From assembly GCA_039984715.1 (NCBI GenBank), contig JBDWUA010000015.1:305614-369613 (forward strand): a stretch of 64,000 nucleotides of DNA, written 5' to 3'. Under the pieces are notes generated by a model. It was given only the letters and a program-made list of their open reading frames with translations. It made no database searches and was not told where the DNA came from. Shown one piece after another: positions 1 through 9,649 of this stretch. This DNA is from JABSSA01 sp039984715. Its GTDB lineage: Bacteria > Pseudomonadota > Alphaproteobacteria > Rhodobacterales > Rhodobacteraceae. Numbering within the stretch: position 1 is the stretch's first letter; every line of letters begins with the position of its first letter. The position numbers were made by a program, and so were the translations under genes.

Positions 1-371
1 ATCTGCAACTTCAAACGATGTGCTGCGGTCAATGCAGGACCTTCATACCCCGCTTCAACGACCAAGGCCTTGGCGTTCAGATCCTCAAGATAAAACTTGA
101 ATTCGTCTTCTGTGTAATTCGGATTTAAAGGGGCGGTTGTTGCAGCTTGCGAGATTGTCAGAAAGGCCGTGGCCATATCCGGCCCGTTCGGCAAAACAAC
201 CGCGACACGATCCTGAACCCCGATACCAAACGCGCGCAGCTGCGTTTCAACATCCTGCGACAAACGTCTCAATCCGGCATAGCTGAGCCAGCTTCGCCCC
301 GGCCCGCCAATGGCAGGCAACCCATCATCATGGGGCGCGATCAGGTCTTTCAATGTCGATGTCATTGCCAT
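1..371 (-). CDS. AMP-dependent acyl-CoA synthetase, N-terminal part (runs off the window)
   Basis: This is the first 123 residues of an ANL-superfamily (AMP-binding) enzyme. The family activates a carboxylic acid with ATP and transfers it to CoA. The start reads MAMTSTLKDLIAP, with GGAG five bases upstream of the ATG at 371 (a second ATG lies at 365). The visible part shows the typical N-terminal pattern: a short helix, then GRSWLSYAGL, then VAVVLPNGPDMATAFL, then AATTAPLNPNYTEDE. The P-loop and adenylate motifs lie beyond the window edge, so the substrate cannot be told. It is divergent from the RTX gene downstream. Confidence 0.8.
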   Translation of the reverse strand, partial: MAMTSTLKDLIAPHDDGLPAIGGPGRSWLSYAGLRRLSQDVETQLRAFGIGVQDRVAVVLPNGPDMATAFLTISQAATTAPLNPNYTEDEFKFYLEDLNAKALVVEAGYEGPALTAAHRLKLQ

Positions 372-668
372 GGCTCCGCAATTTTACCCTTAAAACTGAA
401 AACAACGCCTCTTAGAAAATTTCGCGCGAAATCCTAGAGACCGTTCTTTGCCGTCAAACGACAGCAATGGCGCTGACATTGCAAGCCCCGCTCGGGCAAC
501 GTTGACGTGCAGGTCAACACCTTCGCGACAGGCAATCCAAGCCGAGCGGTCCAATCTCCAGCCTATGTTTCTGACTACGCGTCATGGCCAAACAATGGTT
601 ATTTCCATTGTACTGAAAGTCGAGATTGATTATCGTTGGGAGAATACAAAATAAAGTGGTGATTAGTG

Positions 669-3359
669 ATGTTGATAGAGTATTTAAATGATGGATCCTT
701 TACATTTGGATCCGGTTTTTTTGACGAAGATGGTTTTGTGACCATTCAAGGAACTGATATAACTGCAACTTCCCTCAGCTTGTTCAATCCATCTACAAGT
801 GTCTCAGTTACTTTATCTGGAAGCAATTTTCCGATTTTCGCTCCAGTAACAGACGAAGATTTGGATAATGCGAAAATAACGAGCTTTGAATTTTCATCGC
901 AAGGCCAAATACAAATGCGTATTTCTGGCATTAGCTGGAGCCTTTTAGAATTCGACAACGCGCTTACTGATATTGACTTTGACTTCGACTTCACCGCACT
1001 TGCCACGCTTTTTGATCAATCAGAACTGATTACTGTCGACGGCTCAGGCGCGTCGAGTGGCATCGATATGTTCGCCGATTTCGCTCCCTTGGAGAGCCTT
1101 GTAACGACTCCCTTTAACGTAATTGGATCCTCGTTCCAGGATATCGAATTGTTTGGTGCGGCAGGCGACGACACAATATCGGCGGGTGGCGGATCGGGCA
1201 CAGGCGGTTCCTTCATACCAACCCTTGGAAACGACGTTTTCGACTTTACCAATATTGGTGACGGCCCTGATGGTTCCTTTGCTCTTCGCTTTGATCTCAC
1301 ACTCCTCCCTGAATTGAACGCTTCGATAGATGTAGTGAATGATACGGTCACACTGGCTGGGATCAGCTATTCCCACAGTATCATTGGCTTACAAGAACTT
1401 GCGCTTGATGACGAAGCGACATTTATTATATCTGGGACAAATTTTGGTGACAGTTTTTCAATAACGCAAATCCAAGATGGATTTCTGAATTTCGTGGGGG
1501 GTGAAGGGAATGATTCCTACGACATCAACTTAAATGGTGGAACCGTTCGGATTTCGTACTTTGCAAGCGAAACGGGAATAGTTGCTAATCTTGCAACAGG
1601 AATTGTTTCCAATGACGGTTTAGGCGGACAAGATACACTTGTGCTTTCTGGCACCGCATCCGGACAGTTTGAGCTCATGGGATCCGGTTTTGCCGATTCA
1701 ATCATCGGAAGCGATGCCGATGATGTTTTCATTTCATTGGAAGGTAATGACACCATTGAAGGTGGTGCAGGCTTTGACTTATTGCGTTATGATCGCGATG
1801 GTGTGGAAGTCGGGATCAACGCTGATCTGGAAGTTGGAACAGTTCAAGGGAACTGGTTCGATCAGTCTTTCACGGATTTCGTATCTGACATTGAAGAAAT
1901 TCATGGTTCGGACGTCGGGAATGACACGATTTTGGGAGATGCCGCTGCAAATCAATTCCTTGGTATGGCCGGGAACGATTCTCTTGCCGGGCGCGGTGGA
2001 GATGACACCATCTTAGGCGGCGAAGGCGATGATACGGTGTTGGGGAACGAAGGCGCGGATTTACTGGAAGGTGGTAAAGGTCGAGATCAGGTCTTTGGCG
2101 CAGATGGAAATGACACCATTCTTGGCGACGATGGCAATGACGTCCTTGGTGGGGCCAGCGGCGAAGACAGCCTATTGGGTGGCGATGGACACGATACCTT
2201 ATTCGGTGGTGACGATAACGACACACTAGATGGTGGAGAAGGTGACGACAGCCTGTCGGGTGGCAATGGTGACGACACATTGGATGCTGGCCTGGGTTGG
2301 GACACGATTTCGGGCGATGAAGGCAACGACATGATCCTTGGCAGCGCAGGGCGAAATAAGCTGTTCGGTGGTGCTGGTAACGATACTTTGTATGGCGGCG
2401 AAGACGAATTCGAAGAAATCAATGGTGGCATCGGTGATGATCTGATCATTGCCAGCGAAGGCGGGGATTCTCTGCGTGGCGATGCTGGTAACGATACTGT
2501 TGATTACAGCGGTGCAGGCAGCGCGGTCACAGTCAAGCTACACAAAGATACCGCAGTTTCCGCCACCTATGAGGACAATATCCAAGGCGTTGAAAATGTG
2601 ATTGGAACCGATTTCGATGACAAACTTGTTGGGGACATTGGTAATAACGAACTTTGGTCCGGGGCTGGCAACGACACCATCAACAACCTTGGCGGTAACG
2701 ATACGATTCACACTGGAACCGGTGAGGATTTCGTTCTTGGGTCATCGGACGGCGAACAGGTCATTCTTGGCAACGGCGACGATGTCGCGCGCACGCGGGG
2801 TGGCAACGATCTGATTGAAGGTGGTGAAGGCAATGACACCTTGGCCGGAAATGGTGGTGAAGACACTGCCTTTGGGGGCGATGGGGACGACACATTCTTT
2901 ATGGGATCGCAAAATGACACTGCCTTTGGCGGTGCCGGTGCAGACACCATAAATGGCGGCTTCAACGCAGATGTTTTGGATGGCGGCGCTGATAATGATC
3001 GTGTGCGCGGCGAAGCGGGCATGGATCAGCTTAATGGCGGCGACGGCAACGACCTTTTGGTAGGCGGCGCCAATGCGGATACGTTCTGGTTCTTTGATAC
3101 GGACGCCACTGGCGTGGATCGGATCACCGATTTCCAAGATGGATTAGACACGATCAATCTGTCGGATTGGGGCTTTGCGTCAGACGCAGATGTTTTTGCC
3201 CTTGCATCCATGGCAGGTGGCGCGAACCAGCATACCCGGATTGATTTCACTGACGGCTCGGGCGGTGAAGTCCGCGCCTTGGTGATTGAGAACCTCGACA
3301 TTAGTGATTTCGACGCCAGTGATTTCCTTCTGACAGGAAGCGATCCTTTCGCTTTCTGA
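669..3359 (+). CDS. RTX calcium-binding repeat protein, probably secreted by a type I system
   Basis: A protein of 896 residues with a strongly acidic, Gly/Asp/Asn-rich composition. Residues about 1-330 are a beta-rich region I do not recognise, with one early GAAGDDTI-type unit near residue 165. Residues about 335-825 carry roughly 40 nonapeptide units of the GGxGxDxUx type, such as GGEGDDTVL and GGDGHDTLF, which form a calcium-binding beta-roll. The last 75 residues (DRITDFQDGLDTINLSDWGF and on) match the C-terminal region of serralysin-type RTX proteins, where the uncleaved type I secretion signal lies. There is no N-terminal signal peptide and no cysteine-rich or catalytic motif that I can see. 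No exporter is adjacent; the only ABC/HlyD pair in the window is 57 kb away. ATG at 669 is chosen over a GTG at 666; the ribosome binding site is weak. Confidence 0.85.
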   Translation: MLIEYLNDGSFTFGSGFFDEDGFVTIQGTDITATSLSLFNPSTSVSVTLSGSNFPIFAPVTDEDLDNAKITSFEFSSQGQIQMRISGISWSLLEFDNALTDIDFDFDFTALATLFDQSELITVDGSGASSGIDMFADFAPLESLVTTPFNVIGSSFQDIELFGAAGDDTISAGGGSGTGGSFIPTLGNDVFDFTNIGDGPDGSFALRFDLTLLPELNASIDVVNDTVTLAGISYSHSIIGLQELALDDEATFIISGTNFGDSFSITQIQDGFLNFVGGEGNDSYDINLNGGTVRISYFASETGIVANLATGIVSNDGLGGQDTLVLSGTASGQFELMGSGFADSIIGSDADDVFISLEGNDTIEGGAGFDLLRYDRDGVEVGINADLEVGTVQGNWFDQSFTDFVSDIEEIHGSDVGNDTILGDAAANQFLGMAGNDSLAGRGGDDTILGGEGDDTVLGNEGADLLEGGKGRDQVFGADGNDTILGDDGNDVLGGASGEDSLLGGDGHDTLFGGDDNDTLDGGEGDDSLSGGNGDDTLDAGLGWDTISGDEGNDMILGSAGRNKLFGGAGNDTLYGGEDEFEEINGGIGDDLIIASEGGDSLRGDAGNDTVDYSGAGSAVTVKLHKDTAVSATYEDNIQGVENVIGTDFDDKLVGDIGNNELWSGAGNDTINNLGGNDTIHTGTGEDFVLGSSDGEQVILGNGDDVARTRGGNDLIEGGEGNDTLAGNGGEDTAFGGDGDDTFFMGSQNDTAFGGAGADTINGGFNADVLDGGADNDRVRGEAGMDQLNGGDGNDLLVGGANADTFWFFDTDATGVDRITDFQDGLDTINLSDWGFASDADVFALASMAGGANQHTRIDFTDGSGGEVRALVIENLDISDFDASDFLLTGSDPFAF

Positions 3360-3399
3360 TCAAATACGCAGGGCAAAATTCACATCAGCAACGGTTTAA

Positions 3400-3434
3400 C
3401 CAAAGCCTCCAAGTTTTGAACTTGGCGGCTTTGG
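3400..3434. terminator. Inverted repeat between convergent genes, putative bidirectional terminator
   Basis: A near-perfect 16-bp stem, CCAAAGCC(t)CCAAGTT with its complement AACTTGG(c)GGCTTTGG around a 3-base loop. It lies 40 bases after the RTX stop and before the 3' end of the helicase on the other strand. There is no long T tract on either side, so intrinsic termination is inferred from position and stem strength. Confidence 0.5.
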
Positions 3435-3576
3435 CGCGCTGTATTCTCATGAACAATGCCATGCTTGCACACGCCGTTTGGCGCGGTTGGAAAAACCAAC
3501 TGATCGTGCCCCGGTTATGCGATCAAAAGCCCGGTCACATCCATTCGGTCGCGATCCGGAGCTTTATTCCTTTGCG

Positions 3577-5577
3577 TCAGGTTTTGGGACGCTTTGGACG
3601 CGCGTTGCCGCCTTGTTTGGATGCACCTTTGGCCACAGCAGCGCGGGCACGGTTTTTCTTGCTTGATGCTTTTCCAGCTGGGGGCTGAGGTCCTTTGTTG
3701 GACTTTGATCGCGGCTTGCGCGGTGTCACAGCACCATCCGCTTGCCGATGTGGCGACGCATCAGACCCCTGTCGTTTGCCACCCCCGTCGGGTGCATCCC
3801 GCCGTGCCTGCGGCTTGGTTGGACGGTCTTGCGGCTTGGGTTTCTTTTTCCGCGGCGCAGGGTCGTCATTCCAATCAATCGGCCCATTGGATTTATGTGG
3901 TGACCGTCCGCTTGATTCGGGTTTCCCGCGATGTGCAGGCTTGGATGACCCCTTGCGGTCTGGTCGATCCGATCGATCCGGGCGTGCGGATCGGGTAGAC
4001 CCCGTAATTACGGGCGGCTTGTCCAATTGCTTTATGACCGCGTTTTCTTCGACCGTCATTTTAGGCCCAATGGCCGCAAGAAACGCAGGGACGCTGGTTT
4101 CTAGAATCTGCACAAAGGACTCTTCTTCTTGAATCCGGATCGCGCCGATATCGTCCTTGGTCAAATTTGACGCCTTGCACAGCATCGGCAAAAGGCGGCG
4201 CGGTTCCGCATCCGCTTTGCGTCCCCCAGACACAGAGAACCAAATGCTTGGCCCGAATTCCGCACGCGGCGTAGGTTTCGCATCAACATTAGACAGCTCT
4301 TCTGGGGCCGACCGAACCGAACGATAAAGCCGCAGATAAGCCAACGCGACCTGTTCAGGTTCAAATGTGCTTAGCAGTTTGCCGACAGTGTCTTCTTCGT
4401 TCTCGGCTTTTTCGATCTGCCAACTTGGGTCGGCGAACATGCGTTCTTCTTCGCGCGCATTGACCTCGCCTGCGGATGGCGCATTGCCCCATTCCGCTTT
4501 CAACTTGGCCATACCCAAAATACGTTCCGCTTTTTTTCGGGACTTCTTGGTCACGATCAGCGCGCTAACACCTTTGCGCCCAGCGCGCCCCGTGCGTCCC
4601 GAGCGGTGCAACAGCGTTTCGTGGTTTGATGGCAATTCCGCGTGCACAACAAGATCAAGGTTCGGCAAATCGATCCCGCGCGCAGCAACGTCCGTGGCCA
4701 CACACACTTGGGCGCGACCATCGCGCATCGCTTGCAGCGCGTGTGTGCGTTCGGATTGAGACAGTTCGCCGGACAGCGCAACCACCTGAAATCCACGATT
4801 GGACAATCGAGTGGTCAGTCGGTTCACCATCGCCCGCGTATTGCCAAACACGATGGCATTTGGGGCTTTGTAGTACAAAAGCGCATTGATCACTGCATTT
4901 TCAGTGTCGCGTTCCGCGACCATCATCGCGCGGTATTCAATATCCGCGTGCTGTGATTTTTCGGATTTGGTGACAACGCGAACGGCGTCTTTTTGATAGC
5001 TTTCGGCCAGTTTGGCGATTGATTTCGGCACCGTGGCCGAAAACATCAAAGTCTGGCGATCATCCGGCGATTCACCCAGAATAAATTCCAGATCTTCGCG
5101 AAACCCAAGATCAAGCATCTCGTCTGCTTCGTCCAAAACAACCGAACGCAAGCTGGTCAAATCGATGGACCCGCGCATGATGTGATCACGCAAACGGCCA
5201 GGCGTTGCGACCACAATATGCGCACCGCGTCCCAGCGACCGGCGTTCATCGCGCATGTCCATCCCACCAACACATGACGCAACGATTGCACCCGCTTTGG
5301 CAAACAGCCAGCTGAGTTCGCGTTTGACCTGCAACGCCAATTCACGGGTTGGGGCAATGACCAAGGCAAGTGGTGCCCCAGCAGAATTGAACCGTTCTGC
5401 GTCCTCCAAGATCGTCGGCGCAATGGCCAAACCAAACCCCAAGGTCTTACCCGACCCGGTTTGCGCGGAAACCAAAAGGTCACACCCGTTCAGTTCGGTG
5501 TCCAATACGGCAGTCTGCACAGGCGTTAAGGTGGAGTAACCACGGTCATCGAGTGCGTCACGGAGAGCTTGTTTCAA
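3577..5577 (-). CDS. DEAD-box ATP-dependent RNA helicase with DbpA-type RNA-binding domain
   Basis: A cytoplasmic RNA unwinding enzyme of 666 residues. The helicase core shows the Q motif (TLTPVQ, residues 17-22), Walker A AQTGSGKT (38-45), PTRELA, TPGR, DEAD (149-152), SAT near 180 and HRSGRTGRAGRKG near 330. Residues about 445-510 fit a DbpA RNA-binding domain, which in DbpA/DeaD proteins directs the enzyme to structured rRNA. The last 140 residues are a Lys/Arg/Pro-rich disordered tail. The start is TTG at 5577: the open frame extends about 50 bases further upstream without any ATG, GTG or TTG, so the N terminus is somewhat uncertain. Likely role: ribosome assembly or cold adaptation. Confidence 0.9.
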   Translation of the reverse strand: MKQALRDALDDRGYSTLTPVQTAVLDTELNGCDLLVSAQTGSGKTLGFGLAIAPTILEDAERFNSAGAPLALVIAPTRELALQVKRELSWLFAKAGAIVASCVGGMDMRDERRSLGRGAHIVVATPGRLRDHIMRGSIDLTSLRSVVLDEADEMLDLGFREDLEFILGESPDDRQTLMFSATVPKSIAKLAESYQKDAVRVVTKSEKSQHADIEYRAMMVAERDTENAVINALLYYKAPNAIVFGNTRAMVNRLTTRLSNRGFQVVALSGELSQSERTHALQAMRDGRAQVCVATDVAARGIDLPNLDLVVHAELPSNHETLLHRSGRTGRAGRKGVSALIVTKKSRKKAERILGMAKLKAEWGNAPSAGEVNAREEERMFADPSWQIEKAENEEDTVGKLLSTFEPEQVALAYLRLYRSVRSAPEELSNVDAKPTPRAEFGPSIWFSVSGGRKADAEPRRLLPMLCKASNLTKDDIGAIRIQEEESFVQILETSVPAFLAAIGPKMTVEENAVIKQLDKPPVITGSTRSARPDRSDRPDRKGSSKPAHRGKPESSGRSPHKSNGPIDWNDDPAPRKKKPKPQDRPTKPQARRDAPDGGGKRQGSDASPHRQADGAVTPRKPRSKSNKGPQPPAGKASSKKNRARAAVAKGASKQGGNARPKRPKT

Positions 5578-5973
5578 GGGTTCATCTTTTTCGCTAGGGT
5601 TCTCGTCGCTTACGTGTGGTCCAAGATTTCATATTTTGACGAACTTCTTAGAAGGCGGCAAACGACAACAAGCGGCGTCGTTAGAACACTTGGCTGCGAA
5701 TGTACAGGTTCAGTCGCCTTGGTTGATCTGCATTCCTGACATTTCGGTTAATCGGCTTTTGCAAGGGTCCAGCCCGAATTCATCCAAACCAGCAATATCA
5801 GATCAAGTTGCGCCACAGGTTTCGAACAAAGATATTATACCGCTCTCTTTGCTGTCTCAGGTCAGACAAAATGCAAAGCAGACCAAGAAAATCCCGTGAC
5901 AGTCCAATTATTCAGTTGTAGCCACCTTCTGGAAGGGTTCTAAGGCGGAAAACAACTGGAAAAGGCGACCACG
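5578..5973. other. Intergenic region, divergent promoters expected
   Basis: The space between the helicase (minus) and psd (plus). A short open frame at 5636-5899 has no recognisable similarity, ribosome binding site or codon pattern, and I do not call it. No hairpin or operator stands out. Confidence 0.5.
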
Positions 5974-6666
5974 ATGAGGATGCGAGATACGTTTCTCAAG
6001 CCTATGCACCCCGAAGGTCGTCGGTTTGTCGCGATATTTGCCGCGATAACGTTTGGGCTGTTTCTTCTTTCTACGTTTCTGGGATGGATCGGCGTTGGAC
6101 TTACAGTCTGGTGTTACTACTTCTTCCGCGATCCCAAACGCGCCACCCCGTTGCAGGATGGATTGATTATCAGCCCGGCTGATGGCGTTGTGTCCTTGAT
6201 CGAAAAGGCTGTCCCTCCAGCGGAGTTGGGCATGTCGGATCAGGCCCTGACGCGGGTCAGTGTTTTCATGAGCGTTTTCAACTGCCATGTGAATCGCGCG
6301 CCTATCGGTGGCAAAATCGTCTCGATCGCCTACCGTCCGGGTAAGTTTTTCAACGCGTCGTTGGACAAAGCCAGCTCTGACAACGAACGCAACAGCCTGT
6401 GCATTCAAATGGAAGACGGTCGCCAAATCGCTGTTGTGCAGATTGCAGGCCTTGTTGCCCGACGCATTGTTTGCTTCTCCTCAGAAGGGGATGACATTCG
6501 AACGGGCGAACGATTTGGCCTGATCCGGTTTGGGTCTCGGTTAGACGTATATCTGCCCGAAGGTGTGCATCCTCAAGTTTGTCTGGGTCAGACCATGATC
6601 GCAGGTGAAACCATGATCGCCGATCTGACATCCACCAATGATGCGCAACGCGCACGCACAGAGTAA
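5974..6666 (+). CDS. psd: Phosphatidylserine decarboxylase proenzyme
   Basis: Converts phosphatidylserine to phosphatidylethanolamine at the inner membrane. At 230 residues it is the short PSD type. A hydrophobic N-terminal segment (residues about 17-50) is followed by FFRDPKR, ISPADGVV (66-73), MSVFNCHVNRAP (99-110) and YRPGKF. The autocleavage site is RFGSR, Gly187-Ser188; the Ser becomes the pyruvoyl prosthetic group of the alpha chain. Directly followed by pssA with 3 bases between, so the two successive steps of PE synthesis are co-transcribed, the usual arrangement in alphaproteobacteria. Confidence 0.95.
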   Translation: MRMRDTFLKPMHPEGRRFVAIFAAITFGLFLLSTFLGWIGVGLTVWCYYFFRDPKRATPLQDGLIISPADGVVSLIEKAVPPAELGMSDQALTRVSVFMSVFNCHVNRAPIGGKIVSIAYRPGKFFNASLDKASSDNERNSLCIQMEDGRQIAVVQIAGLVARRIVCFSSEGDDIRTGERFGLIRFGSRLDVYLPEGVHPQVCLGQTMIAGETMIADLTSTNDAQRARTE

Positions 6667-6669
6667 TCG

Positions 6670-7404
6670 ATGCGCAAGCCTTCAATCGACAAATCCCAAC
6701 GTCTGCCGCTGGTCCATTTACTGCCTAATCTTCTCACTGTGACAGCGATTTGCGCAGGCATGACCGCGATCCGCTTTGCGTATCAGGGCGACATTGAAAC
6801 CGCTGTTCAGTTGATTCTTCTTGCTGGCCTTCTTGATGGGCTAGATGGGCGGTTGGCCCGTCTGTTGAACAGTCAAAGCTTGGTTGGTGCCGAACTGGAT
6901 TCATTGGCCGACTTTCTGAATTTTGGCGTCGCACCCGGATTGATCATTCACGCATGGGCCTTACAGGATTTCACTAGAGCAGGTTGGATCGCTGTTTTGG
7001 GATACACTATTTGCTGTGTCCTTCGATTGGCCCGTTTTAACGTCAGCAATGACGCGGATGAAACAGGCGACAGTTTTTTGGGCGTTCCTTCACCCGCGGG
7101 TGCGGGCCTTGTCATGTTGCCCATGTATGTCGCGTTTCTAAAGCCTGACTGGGCTGTGTTACCCCCCGCTTTCATCTCAGGATACATGTTGTTCATTGGC
7201 CTATTGATGATCAGTCATTTTCCGACATATTCCTTCAAAAACGTGTCCATCCCCCGTGCAAAAATCCGATTTATGATGCTGGGTATTGCACTGACTGTTG
7301 TGGCGCTTTTGACTTACCTGTGGGTCACGCTGATCCTTCTGTCATTCGTCTACTTCCTTGGCCTGATCTGGTCGGGATGGTCCGCCCTCAGAGCAAAACC
7401 CTAA
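6670..7404 (+). CDS. pssA: CDP-diacylglycerol-serine O-phosphatidyltransferase
   Basis: Makes phosphatidylserine from CDP-diacylglycerol and serine, supplying the substrate of the upstream psd product. This 244-residue integral membrane protein has the full CDP-alcohol phosphotransferase signature D59-G60-x2-A-R-x8-G73-x3-D77-x3-D81. Several hydrophobic helices follow, with VPSPAGAGLVMLP at about residues 139-151, typical of the PssA subgroup. The 3' end faces the SHMT-like gene on the other strand, 44 bases away. Confidence 0.95.
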   Translation: MRKPSIDKSQRLPLVHLLPNLLTVTAICAGMTAIRFAYQGDIETAVQLILLAGLLDGLDGRLARLLNSQSLVGAELDSLADFLNFGVAPGLIIHAWALQDFTRAGWIAVLGYTICCVLRLARFNVSNDADETGDSFLGVPSPAGAGLVMLPMYVAFLKPDWAVLPPAFISGYMLFIGLLMISHFPTYSFKNVSIPRAKIRFMMLGIALTVVALLTYLWVTLILLSFVYFLGLIWSGWSALRAKP

Positions 7405-7448
7405 ATATTCCGGGTCTTAGAACTTGTCGTGCAAAGCCCCTGACGAAT

Positions 7449-8765
7449 TCAGTTCATAAAATGAAGAGTATCAAAAGTGCCTCGCCATTCAGCGACTTCG
7501 GGCGCAAGGGCCTCGGGATCGTTGCGCGACAATGCACTGGATATCAGTCTGGCAAAATCCGTGGCGTTTTTGGCCGTCACGCCCCATCGCACCAATTCTG
7601 GCGTCCCAATGCGCAGCCCATTCATGTCCCCCGACACTTCGTCTATAGGCAACCCAATTCCGCAGGCCAAAAACCCAGCCCGTCGCAGCGTTTTTGACGC
7701 GGCCTGCCCGCCGCCAAAAGGCGCTGCCTTTACGGCGAACTGATGCGAGTTGGTAAAACCCTCTGCGCCCCTGAACACGTCAATACCTGCGTGGTCCAGC
7801 GCTTCGGCCAAGGCCTGCGCTGTGCGGATCATTTCTGCGCCATACGCCGCCCCATGGTCGCGCCAGTCCAGCATCGTCACCGCCAGTGCTGCAGATTTAG
7901 CCGCATCAAAATTTGCCGTCATACCGGGGAACGCAATCGCATCCAGTCGTTCCACAATTGCGGCATCGTCGGACACGATTAAACCACCCGCAGGACCGCC
8001 AAGGCTTTTGTAAGTGCTCATCGTCATGAAATGCGCCCCAGCCTTAAGCGGATTGGTCCACGCACGACCCGCAATGATCCCGCATTGATGTGCTGCATCA
8101 AACATCACCTTCGCGCCAACACGATCCGCAATGTCGCGCGTTTGGGCAACGGGGTGTTCGAACAAATTCAAGCTGCCACCAATCGTAATCAGCTTGGGCT
8201 GTGACTCCCGTGCAAGGCGACCCAACCCGTCGATATCAATCGTATAGCCATCTGCGTTCACTGGCGCGTGCACGATGTTCAGCCCAAACAGTCCTGCACA
8301 TCCCGCCATGTGGTGGGTCACATGCCCACCAATGCTGGCCGGGGGCACAATGATTGTATCGCCCGGTGCGCAGGTCGCCATAAAGCCATATAAGTTTGCA
8401 ATCGCACCTGAAGGCACCCGGATTTCGGCGAATTTAGCATCGAACACTTCCGCGCATAGGGCGGCGCAGATCACTTCGATCTCTTCAATGGCTTCCAAGC
8501 CCATCTCGTATTTGTCACCCGGATACCCCAAAGATGGACGCGATCCGATGCCCGAAGCCAAGAACGCTTCCGCACGTGGGTTCATCACGTTTGTTGCCGG
8601 GTTTAGGTTGAAACAATCCCGTTCGTGAATCTGGCGGTTGTCCTGCGCCAAGGTCTCAAGACGCGCAATCACATCATCCGAATTCTGCACCGCTGTTTCA
8701 CCAGCGATCCTTTGAACCAATGCTTCGCAATCCGCAGGAACCCAATCTCGATGTGCCAATGTCAT
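7449..8765 (-). CDS. Serine hydroxymethyltransferase-like PLP enzyme (divergent paralogue)
   Basis: A 438-residue fold-type I PLP enzyme of the GlyA superfamily. Visible landmarks are NPATNVMNPRAEAFLASGIG, SRPSLGYPGDKYEMG, the cofactor Asp region VMFDAAHQCGIIAG, and the Schiff-base lysine in MSTYKSLGGPAGG. Classical GlyA has THKTLRGPRGG at that point, so this is not the housekeeping SHMT. Members of this divergent branch have been linked to alpha-methylserine and related hydroxymethyl or aldol reactions, but I cannot fix the substrate from the sequence. The start at 8765 has AGAGGA seven bases upstream; an in-frame extension to 8846 lacks that signal. It stands alone. Confidence 0.75.
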   Translation of the reverse strand: MTLAHRDWVPADCEALVQRIAGETAVQNSDDVIARLETLAQDNRQIHERDCFNLNPATNVMNPRAEAFLASGIGSRPSLGYPGDKYEMGLEAIEEIEVICAALCAEVFDAKFAEIRVPSGAIANLYGFMATCAPGDTIIVPPASIGGHVTHHMAGCAGLFGLNIVHAPVNADGYTIDIDGLGRLARESQPKLITIGGSLNLFEHPVAQTRDIADRVGAKVMFDAAHQCGIIAGRAWTNPLKAGAHFMTMSTYKSLGGPAGGLIVSDDAAIVERLDAIAFPGMTANFDAAKSAALAVTMLDWRDHGAAYGAEMIRTAQALAEALDHAGIDVFRGAEGFTNSHQFAVKAAPFGGGQAASKTLRRAGFLACGIGLPIDEVSGDMNGLRIGTPELVRWGVTAKNATDFARLISSALSRNDPEALAPEVAEWRGTFDTLHFMN

Positions 8766-9001
8766 TAACGCTGTCCTCTTTCGTTCGAGTTGACGAAAAA
8801 AGTGGTGAATGCGCAAATCAAAATTGCTTTGGAATGACGGTTTCACTTCTCCGCGTCAAAGGACCACACCGAAACGCTTTTCACATTCCGTTTTAAATAC
8901 AGGGCATCGCGCCCCTTGCCTTTAAGGGTTCAGCGCATACCATCCCTGCGGGTGAACTCGTTTGGCCCGATGGGTTTGATGCAGAACACAAAGGTACGGA
9001 T

Positions 9002-9622
9002 ATGTTGAAACTATACTATTCCAAAGGGTCATCCGCGTTGGCTGCGCACATCCTGTTGGAAGAAACAAACGCGCCTTATCAATCCCAAGAAGTGTCGATC
9101 GCCAAAGGCGAACACCTGACGCCCGAATTTTCAAAACTGTCGCCCAAGCATCGCCTGCCCTTGCTGCAAACCCCTGACGGTCTCCTGACAGAAAATCCAG
9201 CGATCTTGGAATATATCGCGACCACGCATCCCGACTGTGGCTTGCTACCGTCCGGCACTTTTGCCCAAGCTCAAGCCCGATCTTTGGCGGCCTATCTTTG
9301 TTCGACGGTCCATGTTGCCTTTGCACATAACAAGCGAGGGGCAAGGTGGTCTGATGATGGCGCGGCGATTGAGACGATGCAGGCCAAAGTGCCCGACAAT
9401 CTGACCGCTGCCGCCCAGTTTCTGGAATCCCAGTTTTCCAACGGAACATGGGCATTGGGCGATCAATACAGCTTTTGCGATCCCTATCTGTTTTTACTGT
9501 CCAAATGGATGCAACCTGTCAACCTGACGCTCGCGTCCTTCCCCAAACTCGCGGCACATCACGCCGCAATGCGCGCACGCCCCGCGACCCAAAAAGCAAT
9601 GGCCGCGCATGGGTTATCCTAG
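9002..9622 (+). CDS. Glutathione S-transferase family protein
   Basis: A cytosolic 206-residue protein. Residues 1-78 form a thioredoxin-fold GST N-terminal domain (MLKLYYSKGSSALAAHILLE, cis-Pro in HRLPLL, glutathione-binding LTENPAIL). Residues 90-206 form an all-helical C-terminal domain with the capping motif LGDQYSFCDPYLF. AAGGT precedes the ATG. Transcribed alone; the 236 bases upstream separate it from the SHMT-like gene. Substrate unknown. Confidence 0.85.
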   Translation: MLKLYYSKGSSALAAHILLEETNAPYQSQEVSIAKGEHLTPEFSKLSPKHRLPLLQTPDGLLTENPAILEYIATTHPDCGLLPSGTFAQAQARSLAAYLCSTVHVAFAHNKRGARWSDDGAAIETMQAKVPDNLTAAAQFLESQFSNGTWALGDQYSFCDPYLFLLSKWMQPVNLTLASFPKLAAHHAAMRARPATQKAMAAHGLS

Positions 9623-9649
9623 ACAGGCAATATCATTGATCGCCGCGTC

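Noticed and set aside
448..654. 68-codon plus-strand open frame before the RTX gene
   Set aside because: No similarity, no ribosome binding site, composition of non-coding DNA; it overlaps the expected promoter region.
1870..2449. Several antisense frames of repeated Pro/Ser-rich sequence in the RTX gene
   Set aside because: They are reverse-frame images of the GGxGxDxUx repeats.
669..3359. The RTX protein as substrate of the HlyC-like acyltransferase at 55490
   Set aside because: The genes are 52 kb apart, the protein has a serralysin-type tail without a recognisable toxin acylation domain, and the operon has its own candidate substrate.
5636..5899. 87-codon plus-strand frame between the helicase and psd
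   Set aside because: No similarity or start signal, and it ends before a well-supported psd start.
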